From Bettongia penicillata ogilbyi (Eukaryota; Chordata; Mammalia; Diprotodontia; Potoroidae): 64,000 nt of DNA. This document shows positions 33,316 through 47,100 of the stretch, one piece after another. Where the stretch lies: contig JAJHZJ010000335.1 of assembly GCA_023548195.1 (NCBI GenBank), positions 6,058,514 to 6,122,513 on the forward strand, in the 5' to 3' direction. A model generated the notes under the pieces. The model worked only from the letters and a program-made list of their open reading frames with translations. It ran no database searches and was not told the DNA's origin. Positions within the stretch are counted from its first letter, which is position 1. Each line of letters opens with the position of its first letter. The position numbers and the translations under genes were made by a program.

Positions 33316-33984
33316 ATAGGCAAGGTCAGACATTTATAAAATAAAAATATATTTTACAGGCAGACCATGGGAAAAACACCACACCTTCCAAACACAAAAG
33401 TCTCTGTACAAAGGGCACTGGGCCCATTGCCGTCAGTCCCCATGGTTCTCTTAGGAATGAGCTGGGGAGAAGCTTGGGGCAGTGGGCCCCAGAGGTCAGT
33501 CTAAGGTAGGGAGGAAGGAGGGCTAATCCAAAAGCCTGGAGAAGGCTCATCCTGCTCCATCTGCTGGTCAGACTGGGGACAGGCTACAACTGTCAATAAA
33601 TTAAGAAGAGGGTGGGGTAGAGGAACTGGAGGTTTTGCTTTCTTCTTTGGGAGGGAGTACAACTTTCGAATGAGATGGCGAGGTACTTCGACTCCCACTC
33701 CGAGGCTGCTGCCCCATCTTCCTGCATATTTGCCATGATCCACACACTCTGAGGCTGGTCTGTGTCCCGTCTGCAGTGAGCTTAAGGCCACGTTCTACTG
33801 AACCCCACTTCCCACTGCTCCCTACTCTCATGACCCACTCTGGGACAAAGGGCATTTCTAGAGGAAATGAGCAAGGGAACAGCTGAAGGGTGAGGGCAGA
33901 AAGGAGGCCCAAAGCCGTGGGGGAAGGGCAGGAGGGGGCAGTGCATGAAGCCAAGGAGGCTACTAGAGGCCCTTGGCCCAGCAA

Positions 33985-34009
33985 ACACACACACACACAC
34001 ACACACACA
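33985..34009. repeat. (AC)n microsatellite
   Basis: About 12 AC units, then CATACCTACATGTGCACACACA. It lies within the inferred CRY2 3' UTR, where it reads (GU)n in RNA. Confidence 0.95.
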
Positions 34010-34400
34010 TACCTACATGTGCACACACAGACTTTCTGCAGCCCCATGAGAGGCTGGGGATGGGGAGGAAGACTTCTTTAGGTGGTTACATTTTACTTCG
34101 GTCTACTCCAAGTTCTGTTCCATGCTGGTTTCTAACCCAGTGCAAGGCAGGCCTTTATCCCTGTATGGAAGGATGAGGAGGGGTGGGGTGGGGTGGGGGG
34201 TGGGCAATGATAAAAGTAGGAGGCCACTGGACACCCCTGTAATCTGGGCCTCCCCTCAGCTGATTTCTCCTGGTTGTCCCAGCACACTGACCAGTTCCCA
34301 GGCCTTGGTGTCCAAAGCAGCAGAAGACAACTCCCTCGGGCTGGGTTGGCAGCCCCTCCTCAGTGGGTATCGTGGGTGGGAGAAGGCAGGTGCCACTATA

Positions 34401-34454
34401 ACAACTCCACTAAGCATTCAATCTGCTACAACTCCACTAAGCATTCAATCTGCT
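34401..34454. repeat. Perfect 27-bp tandem duplication
   Basis: 34401-34427 and 34428-34454 are identical (starting ACAACTCCACTAAGCATTCA). Located in the inferred CRY2 3' UTR. Confidence 0.95.
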
Positions 34455-35141
34455 GCTGGTATGAGGAGATTTCTATTCTCTGAGACCCAGTACCCCCTTA
34501 AGCTAAGATACCATGAGCAGCCTGTTTTCTAACAGAGTTTAACTTCTGCACCTGACCTGAGGCAATGAGTGCCCAGGGAGCAGGGCCAGGCAGGGTAGAC
34601 TGGGGCAGGTTCCCAAGAGGGGTCTTCCAATAGCCCCACGCATAATTCCATGCTATCAGAATGCTTAGTCCTGCTCTCTGAGGAGGAAAGAGTTTCAGAT
34701 GCCCCTAATCTAGAAGATGCTCAGGCTCTACCACATGACAGCAGGGCCTGGCACTGGAGAGCTGGGGTCTGGGCAAACGCAGGGCCTGGCCAGCATGTAG
34801 CCCTGCTGCTTCAGCTACAGCTTCATGGTCCCATTGCCCTGATACAAGGAGAAGAAAGGGCAAGGTCACCTGCTCTGGAGGCCCGTGCTGGGGCCTGACC
34901 TCTGGGCTTGTGGGGGGGCTGGAGAGCTGTAGTCCAGGGTGCGAGTGGTCTCAGGGGTACAAGGGTGTCTCCAGGAGTGGAGGCTGCCACCTCCCCACCG
35001 CACATCACGTAACGCCCCTCCTTCCCACATGCAGGCACACACACAGGCACACATACACTCTCTTCTCAGGGGACTTGCTTTCCCTGCAGTCCGTGGTCTG
35101 CTGGCATTGCGGCCACGCTGCGCTCATCTTTCTGCATCTGC

Positions 35142-38100
35142 TCAGCTCTGCAGCTGGAAGGAGAAACATTCAAAAGCTGCAGTCAGCTGACATCTTGAAC
35201 CACAGGAGCACACTTGCTCCTCCCCTGCTCGACTCCCTACTGTCCCACTCCCCATGACAACCAGCCTGGGGCCCAGCAATCAGGGTCAGGGGCATGGTGG
35301 ATGTGGGGGCTCCTGTTAAGGGCAGTGCTCTCTATCTTGGAGAATGCATGGGCCCTGCTGTGATGAAACGCAGGGGAATTTCACCCTACTGAAGATAAAT
35401 CAGTAGTAACACCCAGAGCTCCAAGGGAATCAGGTACTCCACGGACAAGGCCAGGAGAGAATGACTGCTCAGGGCCGGGCCTCTAGACAAAGGTACTAGA
35501 GCTGACTGAGGGGGTGCTCTGAACCAGTAACTTGCAATGGGAAGGAATTGAATGGGCTTGTGGCCCAGTCGAGAGAGCTCAGGCCAGGGAAGGAAGTGGA
35601 GCAAGAGGACGACCTTGGGATAATGAAGATATCCCTTGGCTGGGAGGAGAGGGAGGAGGCCGTTGACAGTGGGGGAATCCAATTTAAAACAACTCTCCAT
35701 CAAAGTCAGGGCCTATCTGTACTGGGAGTGTTGTCACATGTCACAGTCAGTCATATGGACAGGTGTATGTGTAAGTGTAAGGGGGTGGGATCCTGAAGGC
35801 ACAGGGCACAGGACTAAGGAGACTGAGGAATCTAAAAAAGCTGGGGGCCATTTAGGGGCAGGGGTGGCTGGGCATGAAGACAGCAGCAGGCTGGAGTGGG
35901 CTAGGAAGGGAAGAAGCAGGTGCCGAATGGTGGTGTAGGTAGCGTCAGAACATGGGATGGAGACTCAACAAGGTGAAGGCAGGATCCTTGTTTCAGTGCT
36001 TAGGGTGGTGCCTGGCAGGCACATGGTGGCAGGTGGCCAATGAATGTTTAGGGGTGTGAGGGAAGGAGCAGCCTGGCCCTGAAGAGGAGGCCAACACATT
36101 GGACACGAGGAGAAAACCAGGATTTGCTGAGCACAGAAAGGGTCAGGAGGGTGAGAGCAAGAGCATAGAGGCGCAGGGATGAGGCCGAGGACGAAGCTCT
36201 GGGTCATCCTGTTCAAGGCCGAGGGGGGCAAAGGAGGTGGAGCCTGAGGTTCAGACGAAGATCTTGTTCCTGATCCAAAGCGAGACGGAAGGGAGGGAGA
36301 ACTAGCTGTAATGAGGGAGAGTCAGAGTGGAATTTCCCATGGAGGCATGGAGGTGGACAACACGTGGGCACAGCCCCTGGCAGGAAGGCAGAAGTGGGGG
36401 AGAGAGGGTGAGAGGGGATGAACAGCCTCAGGAGCAGGGTGGAGGGATGGGGTATCAGCTGCTGGGACAGCTACCTCAGGCCAGCTCCAGTTCTCTAACT
36501 TGTACCTTCAAAGGAATCCCCTCTACACCATCCCCAAAAGGCAGGTACTAGCCTCTGAATACCTCTCATGATGGGGAACTCACTACCTGTGAAAGCAGCA
36601 CATTCATCCTCTGTCAACTAACTGTTAGAACTTGCCCTGCACTGATTCCTTTGGGGGCCAAGCAGAACGAGTCTCCTCTCTTGAAGTGAGTGAAAAGTGA
36701 GCCAGCGTCTAACTCCTCACTTACAGAGAGTTCCTGGTAGACAGCAACGAAGCCATCCAAAGTGCGTGAGAAAAGACTGTTGGTTGCTGTTAGTGATCAC
36801 AGTAGTGGAAAGAAGACATTGAAAAGGTGGCACTGGGTCTGACAGGCACAGCACTCAAACCACGGGGGCGGGGGTGGTTTCAAACATTCTTCACAAAATA
36901 ATGTGACTGAGACACAAAGGTACTGGAGGCTGTAACTCAGGGCAAAATTCCTAACATAAGGAGATTTCAAATAGCTACATAAGCTTAAAGTTATCTGGAT
37001 AATTACTGGTCTAGGAGGGGGCAGGATAGCAAAGAGGCTGAGACAGAGGCAGATCTGTGTCTGTGGTGACACGCAGCCCTCACAATGTGCACATTTGGGA
37101 AAATGTGCTTCCTTAACCTACGTGCTAGATCCTAAGGTTTGTGATAAATAACTGGTGGCTGTCCTTCGTCTTCGAAGGTGACCAAGATGACATCACCACC
37201 GTAGAGTGAAAAGTGATAAATAGCTACGTTAGCAGTAACTACAGGTTTCTATTTCATGCAAACATCTTCTACGGGTTTAATATATAGGCATGTATGTGAC
37301 CATCAGTATATCGACAAGAATTTACATGCTCAGTGTCCCAGACACCGCACTAGGACTGGGAACAAAGACCCTGCTTTCCAGGACTCTCATCCTCAGAAGG
37401 GGTAACCGTGCTGCGAGCAGGGTGGATGGGAGGCAGCCAGGACAGGACGTCTATGGAAGGGGTGGCGGGCCCATGACTCTTGTACCAAGATGCCAGGCCC
37501 AGATCAGAGAAGACAACCAGAAGAGGCCAGAGGCAGCGAGGCTCTGTGGAAGGCTAGAAGACTCACTCCCTGAGGACCTGGCCCAGCGCTCCCCATGCCA
37601 GCCATGCCAGGGTTGCTGATGTACATTTGCTCCACAAGTCAGTCAGCGACTGGTCTTGCTTTCTGATGGGGTTGCTTTGGTGAAGGTAAAACCTCCCGCA
37701 GTTTGGAGTTCCACTGGCCTGGGGAAAGAAGGCTGCTTTCATCAGCTTCCTGCGAACCCTTGCCCTCATGTAGCTGCACAGAAACCCATGGGGTTGGACT
37801 GTAATAAGGCCAAGCTCAGCTCCAGACGGAGGCACAAGGCCCCAGCTCCCTATGCTGAGTCAGCAGATGAGGGACTCCATGTCATCAGTAGGGGGTGAAC
37901 TGCAGAAAATGGGGAAGGGGGAATCCAATGAGACCTCACAGCTAGGAGACGGGGCAAGGGGGGAAAACTCCACTGAGAAAGCATAGGCCAAAAAGTCCAT
38001 CTGTCAGGTACTGGCTCTTTTCAATCTGCCCTTAGCATAAGGAAGACAGGAGACTGGACACAAATGAGTTAAGACTGCCCTACCATGGGATGAAACAACA

Positions 38101-41100
38101 TGGGCTAGACAAGTGTGCACACACAGCACTTCCTGTTCCCTAAACAAGAAACTCAGAGCTCCCCCAGGCCCTAGTGTGGGCTCACCTCCCATGCTAGGCC
38201 TGCTGGGGTTGGGGGGCCCAGTAGCTAAAGGAGCTGGACAGCCTTGGTGCTGAGGCTGCAGCAGATACAATACCCACAGGGGCAGGCACTGGAGCCCTGC
38301 CCAAAATGACTGAGTCTCTTCTCTTTGGGCCTCTGTTTCCTTCTCTGTAAAATGAAGGAGCGGGATGAAGGATCCTTGAGGTCCTGTCCAGTTCCAGATT
38401 CTAGGATTCTGGGACCTATGACCAGAATTCCCTGAAAGTCTGACGTGCCAGGGCTACATCTTGTCCAGAAGACGCTATGAAATGTTAACGCTGTTGGTCT
38501 CCATCCCACTTGGGGGAGGAGGAGCCAAAGAACAAGTCAACAGGTAGCGAGATGTCAGAAAACCAAGTTGTTTTTGGAAGCTCTGGAGAACAGGGAGGAG
38601 GGATGGCACGGGAGACTCCTTATGGCCCCTCTGCATTCAATGGGGCTGCTCTGCAGACGTAGGGAAGCAGAAACGTGCTCCTGCTCTCCCCAACTGGCAA
38701 GTAATTAGACAAATAATGAGAAAAATCTGCAAAGAGCCCCAGTATAATGGAATGGTGACAGTAAGCAGTTTTAGGGATTACAGGGAACCAGCTGGAATGA
38801 TTGCTTGTTCCTCTGGTTCAATGAGCAGAGCCCCTGGAAAGCTACCCCAGGAAAGAGGAAGCTATGAGCATCCTCTCTGCACAAGGTTTTAACCTGGTGG
38901 TGTCAGGACACATCATCTCACAAGACTGATTTAAACTGCCACCCTTCAGGCCATTCTGTGGATGACCATAGCTGTGAGTTAGAGATACCAGACTCCTAGA
39001 TCTCAGAGCCAAGAGGGGCCTCAAAAACTGGCTGGTTCAGGCCTGAATTATCTCCAAGAAAGAGTTGGTCAAGGGGAGACCGGAGAGGCAAAGCAGCTCA
39101 CCTAGAATGGAGGAGAGCCCAGGTGACTAGCCCTCCATCACTCCACACTGTCACATATCAGCCCTACTGTCTGCTTAATCCAACCTGGGGGTAGGGCTGC
39201 AACACTGAAACTGGCACGAGGCATGAACTGGGGTTCAAATTGCTTCTCCCACACCATGACAGCCCTGCCTTTATCTGCACAACCTTCCTGTGAAGGACTA
39301 CCAACTTTCACGCAGGGCCAATGCATCTGTGTGATCTAATGAAGAACACACTGGACAAGGTAGAGACTTGATCCGCTGACATTTCTTTCTTCAAGACAAC
39401 TCTCTTGGAACATTATGAGATGTTAAATGGCTAAGTTTGATATTAAACACAAAGGTTTTGCACAAACAAAACCAATGCAGCCAAAATCAGAAGAAGGAAA
39501 GCAGAAAGCTAGGAAAAAATTTTTACAGCAAGTGTCTTTATCAAAGACCTCATTTCTCAAATATATGAAATTTAGAGGAATACAAGGCATTTCCCAATTG
39601 ATAAACAATCAAAGGATATGAACAGGCAGTTTTCAGAGGAAGAAACTGATGCTACTCATAGTCATGTGAAGAAATGCTTTAAATCACTATTGACTAGAGC
39701 AATGAAAATTAAACCAACTCTGAGGTACCTCCACAGATTGACTGTGATAGAAAAGTAAAATGACAAATGTTGGAGGGAATGTGAAAAAATTGGGACACCA
39801 ATGCCCTACTGTTGGAGTTGTGAACTGGTTCAACTATTCTGGAGAATGATATGGAACTATGCTTAAAAGCCTATAAAACTGTGCATACCCTTTTGACCTA
39901 GCAATACCGCTGCTAGGTGTGTATTCCAAAGAGGTTTTTTAAAAGAAGGAAAAGGACCTGTTTTTACAAAAATATTTATAGCAAGCAACTCTTTTTGTGA
40001 TGGTTAATAATTGGAGATTATGGGGATGCCCATCAATTGGGGAATGGCTAAACAAGTTGTGTTATATTACTGTGATGGAATACTACTGTGCTATGAGAGA
40101 TGATGAGCAGGCAGACTTCAGAAAAACCTGGAAAGACTTACATGAACTGAAGCAAAGTGAAGTGAGGAGGAATGGAAGAATATTGTACACAGTTACTGCA
40201 GTACTGTCCAGCGATCAACTGTGAATGATTTAGCTATTCTTGGCAATACAATCACAAAGGATTCAGGATGAAAAATGCTATCTATCTCCAGAAAAAGAAA
40301 TGAAAGTGTCTGAAAACAGACCAAAGAACACTATTTTTCACTTTATTTTTTATGTTTCTTTTTTCTTTGGGGTGGGGGGCCTATGTTTTCTTTTACAACA
40401 TGACTTATACGGAAATGTTCTGCATGACAGCACATGTATAACCTATATCAAGTTATTTACCATCTCAGGGATGGGGGAGGGAGGGGAGAATTTGAAACTC
40501 AAAAAAAAATTTTTTAAATGAATGTTAAAAATTTTTTTACATACAATTGGAAAAGATATTATTTAAACAAAAGACAAGTCCCCTGGCCATGCCCTTCCTC
40601 TCCATAAGCAATTGCCTGAAGATCAGCAAAAATCTCCTCTTCATCCACCTAACTTGTACATAATGTCAGAGTGATCTTTCTGTCCCTTCCTGGATTGAGT
40701 CACTCTCCTCAGCTTAACACACACTCATTGTCTCCCCTTTGGCTTCAGAATAAAGTCCAAACATTTCTGTGGGATATTCAAGGTTGTCCCCTACTTGTCC
40801 AGATCTTCCTCCTATACAAACTTTCCACTCAAATCAGACCCATCTGGTCACTGTCCCTAAACATGTCACAGCCATTTCTGCCTCCATACATTTTTTTCAG
40901 AGTACTTCCCTTCCTCATAAGCAAATCTTGGAGGTAACAAAGAAACTGGCTCCAAGGCACAAAGGGGCCTTTCCTAGCGGAAAGAATCTTGGATCAACTG
41001 CTAGAGAATCTGAATTCAAACCCAAGCTCTGCCTGTTGTGTGAGATAAGGCAGATCATTTCATCTCTCAGAGACTGTATACCCATCTGTAAAACGGTGAT

Positions 41101-44100
41101 AAACTTGGGAACCTGGGAGCTCTTCCTCCTCTCTGGCCCGCTCCCTGCTAAACCCTGTCTCCAGTTCTGGACTGGGAAGAGCAGCTTCTCCCTAGAGCTC
41201 TCTAGTATTACCCTCCCCATCTGCAAATTTCCCTTTCTTCATCACCAGGTCTTCAATGACCACAGGCAGTTTCTCTTTCATGGAGGTTCAAAGTTGAAAG
41301 GGATGTGCCAAAGGTCACCCCAGAGTCCAATCTCAACTTACCAAGAATTCCTTCTACTACATGCCTAGCAAGTGTTGACTGCTTTGTTGAAGGCTCCAGT
41401 GGGGGAACCTGCCATCTTCTGAGGCCGCCCATTCTAAGTCTGGATAGAGCTGAGAGGAATCTTGTCCCGACACGGAGCCCACACTGGCCTCTTTGCAACC
41501 TCTCTCCATGGCTCCTGGCTGTGTCTCCTCTGTGGCCCAGCAGAACAAGGATAATCCCTCCTCCTCCAGATGGCCCTTTGGCTACCTGAAGACAGTTCCT
41601 AGGGGACTGTGAATCGCCTCTTCTCCAGACTAACCAGCTAAATAGTTAAAGGAACTAAACAAATTCTATCTCTGAACTATACTGTACCCTGCACCATTCA
41701 TGTGGTACTTAGCCCACACTATCTTGTACCATTTGTAATTCTTTTCTGGGCATGTCTTGGTATCATCCCAGCAAGACTTCACCCTTCTAGCACCAAGTAC
41801 AATGTGGGACCCCAAGGCACAGCTCAAAAGATCGCCTCCTGGTTTACTGCAAGAAAGTCACTCAATCTTCCTGGTTTTTCATGTCCATGGCACAGCTAGG
41901 AAAACAAGGAAATAGTTCCTGCTCGCTGTCTCACAAGCAGGACAAGTTCCATGAGGTCTTCAATGTTCCTAGGACAATGCACAACAACCTTGGTAGTCCT
42001 TAACACCAGGAAGAAAAACAATCAAGAGCTTAGGAAAGGAATAAAGGGCAGGCAGCTTCATGTGTAGAACTGACACAGTCGTGCTGGAGAGAACTAATCT
42101 AAAAATAAAAACCAGAGCCCTGGAGACAGCAGGGATTCAGAAAGAAAGAGAGAAACCAAGCAATGTGGATGATGGTAACTCAAGAATCAAAGGAAGACTG
42201 AGGAAAGGAAACAGGTTCCAAAGCTGGGGCCTCCAGGGAAAAGGTGGACGCTGGATGGGGATCTCAAGAACTAAGGAAGCTCCTACTAAAAAGAGGCCTA
42301 ATCCTGGCACCTCCAATCTAGGCAACGAAAATAACACCTAGGACAGTGACGGGAAGGATGGAGAGTGTCTGGATGCACTGGGTGAGGCAGGGATCAGGGT
42401 CCTCCTCATACCTATCATCTCCCCAGTAACACTGAGGCGTGCCTAGCACGTTGGAGGCAGTGCTAAGTATTGTTAGCACAACGATCCAATGGGCATCTCA
42501 GCATCTTCAGAAGGGTCAGTGCTGCTCTCTGCTGGCTGGTCTAAGGAATCCAATGTGCTGGGAAACAGACGTGAAGGGGGAGGAGGGAATGGGGAGAGGG
42601 TGAGGAAGTAATGGGGAGAAGGGGAGGAGGGGGAGGAGGGGAAGAGAGGGGAAGAGAAGGGAAGGAGGGCGGGGGAGGAGGAGTGTGGCCTCAGAAAGCC
42701 TGCGCATACGTCACGAAATGTCTCCTTCCTGTCTGCTAAGGCAGCACAGGCCTTCATTGGGCAGCCTCTCAGGGCCTCACATCCGGTGGCATTCATTCTC
42801 TCTCTCCCTCCTTCTCTCCCTCCTCCTCCCCCCTCTCCCACCCGTTTCTTCACAGATTCAGTTCACTTGGGTAGGAGGGATTGGGAAGCAAACATTCTCT
42901 TAGCTGGCAAGAGGAGGAAAGGATTCTGATTTGTTTTCCCCATTAAAATTTCTGAAAATACTCAATTTCAAACAGGTCCTAAATAATGCCCTGCAACTTC
43001 TGGATGGTGTGGACTCTGCCCAAATGCAAACAAGGCTTAGGAGATTGGGGTTCGAGGTGCACTGCTGTCTCCCAGGCCACCCCAGCTCCCCTGGGATGCC
43101 CCGGAGAAGGTCCAGAGAGGCCAACACTCACCCTGTCCCCTCTCCCAAGGCCCTCAGGCTGGTGTCTCACACTTTCACACTTTGCCGGCCAGCTCTGGTA
43201 TGGGCAATGCCGCCATCACGCGGGCCCGTTTGCTGTGCTCCTCTCCAGAAGCCTCCTCGGTGGCCTCCAGTTTGCGTTTGGGAGATGCTGGGCTACAGGG
43301 CAGGGGCTTTGGGCCTACAATTAAAGTAGAGTCAATTCAGAAAAACCTGCATGAATGGATGCTGAGTGAAGAAGTGAACAGAGCCAGGGTAACAGCCACG
43401 GCGTGTGACGACCAGCTCTCTTAGAGCAATGCAAGGTTCTAAGACAATTTCAAGACTTAATGATGGAAAACGCCCTCCATATCCAGAGAAGAACTACGGC
43501 ATCTGAATGTAGGTAGGTCAAAACTGACTGTTTTCTCTTTTTTGTTTGTGTTTTCTTTCTCATGATTTTTCCCTCTTATTCTGACTCTTCTTTCACAATG
43601 TGACTAGTATGGAAATGTTTAATATGATCATACATGTGAAGTTTCTATCAGGTTGCATCCTGTCTTGGGGAGGGGAAAGAGGAGAGAGAGGGGTAAATTT
43701 AGAACTCAAAATCTTAAAAAAGTGAGTGGTGAAAACTAAAAATAAATAAATAAATGCATTTTTGAAAAAACAAAGTAGAGTCAAGCTCTGTATATCTGTG
43801 TGCATGTGCAATCAAAAGAGATGGAGACAGAGAAGGAAGAAAAGAGAAGAGAAAGAAAGGAAAAGGGAGGGTAAAAAGTCTGTGCACCAACAGGGCTGGC
43901 ACTATACAGCATCTCTGGGCACTGGCAGTGACAGCAGGATCGGGGCTGCCCCCCAAGGCCAGGGCTTCAGGCTGTAGCCCCTACCTGCCTCGGATGCTCT
44001 AAGGCTGGCACCTGGAGCCCACTAGGGCAGTTACTTCTGACCAGAAAGGACAGTGGAGCTCACCTGTGCTGCTAACACCACTGGCTTGGCCCATGCTTGT

Positions 44101-47100
44101 CTCCACCATGGGGCTGCTGAGATCTTCCATGCAGGATGGGACAGACGCCAGTAAACCTGAGCAAGGGTTGAGGAAGAGCAAGGGGAAGGGGAGGCAGTGA
44201 GACCAGCAGGGGAACAAGGCTGGAAAGGATTCTGAAGCTTCCTTTCTGCCTCTTCACCGCCATTACTGCTTAGCACGAGTATGTAAGTACTCACTCATCT
44301 GGGTGCCAGGGACGACCCATGCAAGTCTCAGAACTGGCAGGGTGGCCCTCCTCTCTGCCTCGGTGGCCTCATGAAAACAAGCTACAAATGGCTTCCCTCC
44401 CCACAACCCTAGGATGGTCACTGGGGAAGGACCCTAAGGCTTAGAGAGAAGGGATGAGTTTACTTTTGGGGGAGCCCTCAGCTTCCTCCTACTCCACTGT
44501 GAGTCCAGTCAGACCAAGCTCCATACTCACAGAGGCCCCGGTAGCGTGAAAGCTGCTGGTAGATCTGCTTCATGCGCTCGATGTTGAGCCGGCTGGTCTC
44601 TGCATGGTTGACAATGGGCTTGGGGTAATCTACCCCGATGATGCACTTGGCTGCCTTCTGCACCGATTCGGGGGCGTTCCAGGGCTCGTAAATGTAGCGC
44701 GAGGGGAATCCTTTCAGCTGGGGTAGGTAGCGCCTACAATGCACACACAGAGTCCTCAACATGCTCACACTACATGAAACCCTGTCCTCAGTATGGTCAT
44801 CCCTCTCTCTCTCCCACCTGACATAGTCTCCGCTGGGGTCTGTCCGGCGGCCAAAGCCCACGGGGCAGTAGCAGTGGAAGAACTGTTGGAAGAAGGCACT
44901 GCAAGACAGCCACATCCAGCTGCCTGCATTCACACTGAAATCGGCATCAAGAAGCAGCTCATCAAACACCTGAGGGACAAGGGGATCGGGAGAATCACTG
45001 TGTGCTGGGGCCATGCTCTTTGCTAAGTCCTGCCGAGTTGGAAAAGTTTGCCTCTTAAAACTGAGGTCCAGAGAGGGGAGGGACTTTCCCATGAGGAGGA
45101 GCAGAGCCTGGATGTGCCCCAGCCCCTCTGCTGGGGGCTTCCAGGAGCAACCTCACCTGTCCCATAAAAGCCATCACATGGGATACTCACCCGGACCCCA
45201 CTCTCCCAGCTGACCCAGAGGTCTCCTCGGGTCAGGAAGCAGGCCACAGCATGCCTGGCCAGGTGGTGGATCCAGCCCTCCTGCCGAAGCTGGGTCATGA
45301 TGGCATCGATCCAAGGGAAGCCAGTTTTGCCCTCTGCCCACTTGGCCAGGGCTTCTGGGTTGCGGTCCCAAGGGATCTGGATGCAGATGGGGTTCCCCTC
45401 CATTCGGTCAAACTTAGGGTTGTTGGTTGCTGCAGTGTAGAAAAACTCTCGCCAAAGGAGCTGCCCATACAGAGACAGCGGTGGGGTGTTATTCCTTTTG
45501 ACCTGAAGGTAAGAAGGGCAAGAGGTCATCAGAAATCAGAAAGGCTGAGGCCATTAGCCAAGGCCCTCTATGGGGGAAGTTTGGGGCCACAGCAAGTCTG
45601 AGGAGAGGAAGTGCTGTGGTGCAGAGTCCTAGACTGGAGTCAGAGGACCTGTTCCTTATGACCTGTGATGACTCAAGTCAATGACTTTACTTTTCTGGGC
45701 CGTGGTTTTCCTTCTTTCAGATAAGTACCTCTTCTAGCGCTAAATCCTGGGGTTTTACAAAGCCTTGGAGGCCCACCTCCACCCCAGGAGTGCAATGGCA
45801 CCATGTGTTTGAAGAGCAGCCAGGGGCCCAAACCCGGCTTCAGGTGCCATGGCTCTCAGCTGGATGGCTGGAATATGCCAAGTAAAGAAAGGAGCACTAT
45901 GTTGGAGAGGATCAAGCACCCACCAGAATGGGCTTGAGAGTCAGGAGATCTCCGTGGGCCAGATCAGACCCTGGCCTGCAGGCTCGCATCTGGTCAGTCA
46001 AAGGAAACTTTTCATTTGTAAGTATGGATAATGCTCTGCCTCTGGAATTTGACCCAACAAGCCCCATACAATAGCCAGGTTGTGGACACCCAGGATTTGA
46101 AAGCACACAGACCAAAGTTACTGTATGTAATCAGATGCTATGATAAAGAGACAAAGTCATAATTTAGAAATGTCAGTAAAAGCACCCTTAAAATCTACAC
46201 CCTATATATATGGTGACTTAGGTGGCTGACAGTGCTTTCTCAAGTCAAAAAGCACTTGAGAGGCCATATGGTCCAACCCTCTCATTTTACAGATGAGGAA
46301 CATGAGGCATCTGGTGGGGAAGGGGGAGGATGGGACATTACTCGAGAGCAGGCCTGCTGACCACAGATCCAGACCTCCCTTACTGTTCCATGCCCCCTGC
46401 TAATCTGTTTCCAAGGGTGGGAATGTTTTCTGATAGATCCAATCTAAGGAAACCAGACACAAAGCACAACTGCCCGGTCCACTGTTGCCTCCTTCCCTGA
46501 GCCCCAATCATGGTCAGGGGGATAGCCTGAGCCAAGGAAGGGCTCCCTGGGCTTGTGGACAATGTATTGGCTTCACCTTCTTATACAGTTCCCAGAGGCG
46601 GTAGTAGAAGAGGCGGCAGGAGAGGCAGCCAAAGCGCAGATAGGGGCTGAGGCCTGTGGGGCTGGCCAGCAGGGAGGTGGCGTTCATCCTTGGTCTCTCA
46701 TAGTTGGCGACCCAGGCCTGGAAGAAGAGAATCAAAAATAAGAAGCAGCCCACCTGCTTGCAGAGCTTCCCCAACAGCCTTGCCAGCCAGGCCTCAAACC
46801 TGCTCCCCACCAAACTTCAAGAGGTCAGGCATCTCCTGCTCCCCTGGGCTCTGCTCCCTTCCTGTTAGCTGGAGAGTATCTACTAAGTGAGGACCCAGCC
46901 TGGGGTTGATGGCCGATGACTGGCTTGAGATTTGGCATCAGAAGACCTATTCTTTATGACTTTATGACTTCTTTATGGCCCCAGGTCAAAGCCTTTACTC
47001 CTCTGGGCCTTGGTTTTCCTTTGTTCATATGAGTGCCTCTCCTAGCCCTAAATCCTGGGGTTTGACAAAATCTTGGAGGCCACCTCCACCCCAGGAGCAA

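Larger units (their letters stand above)
33316..35153 (-). other. CRY2: CRY2 terminal exon: last codons and 3' UTR
   Basis: The minus strand shows a strong acceptor: branch-like CTGAC, then TTTCTCCTTCCAG ending at 35154 (an alternative CAG ends at 35148). Both acceptors continue the exon 11 frame to the same TGA at 35142-35144, adding LQS or S after Lys600. About 1.8 kb of 3' UTR follows, including a (GT)n run (33985-34009) and a 27-bp tandem duplication. A possible 3' end is TATAAATGTCTG, with TATAAA at 33333-33338; no AATAAA is present on this strand there. The exon limits are inferred from splice and poly(A) signals and 3' UTR length. Confidence 0.5.

Noticed and set aside
39997..40224. 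75-codon frame as a possible gene
   Set aside because: It is the broken C-terminus of L1 ORF2 within a truncated element.
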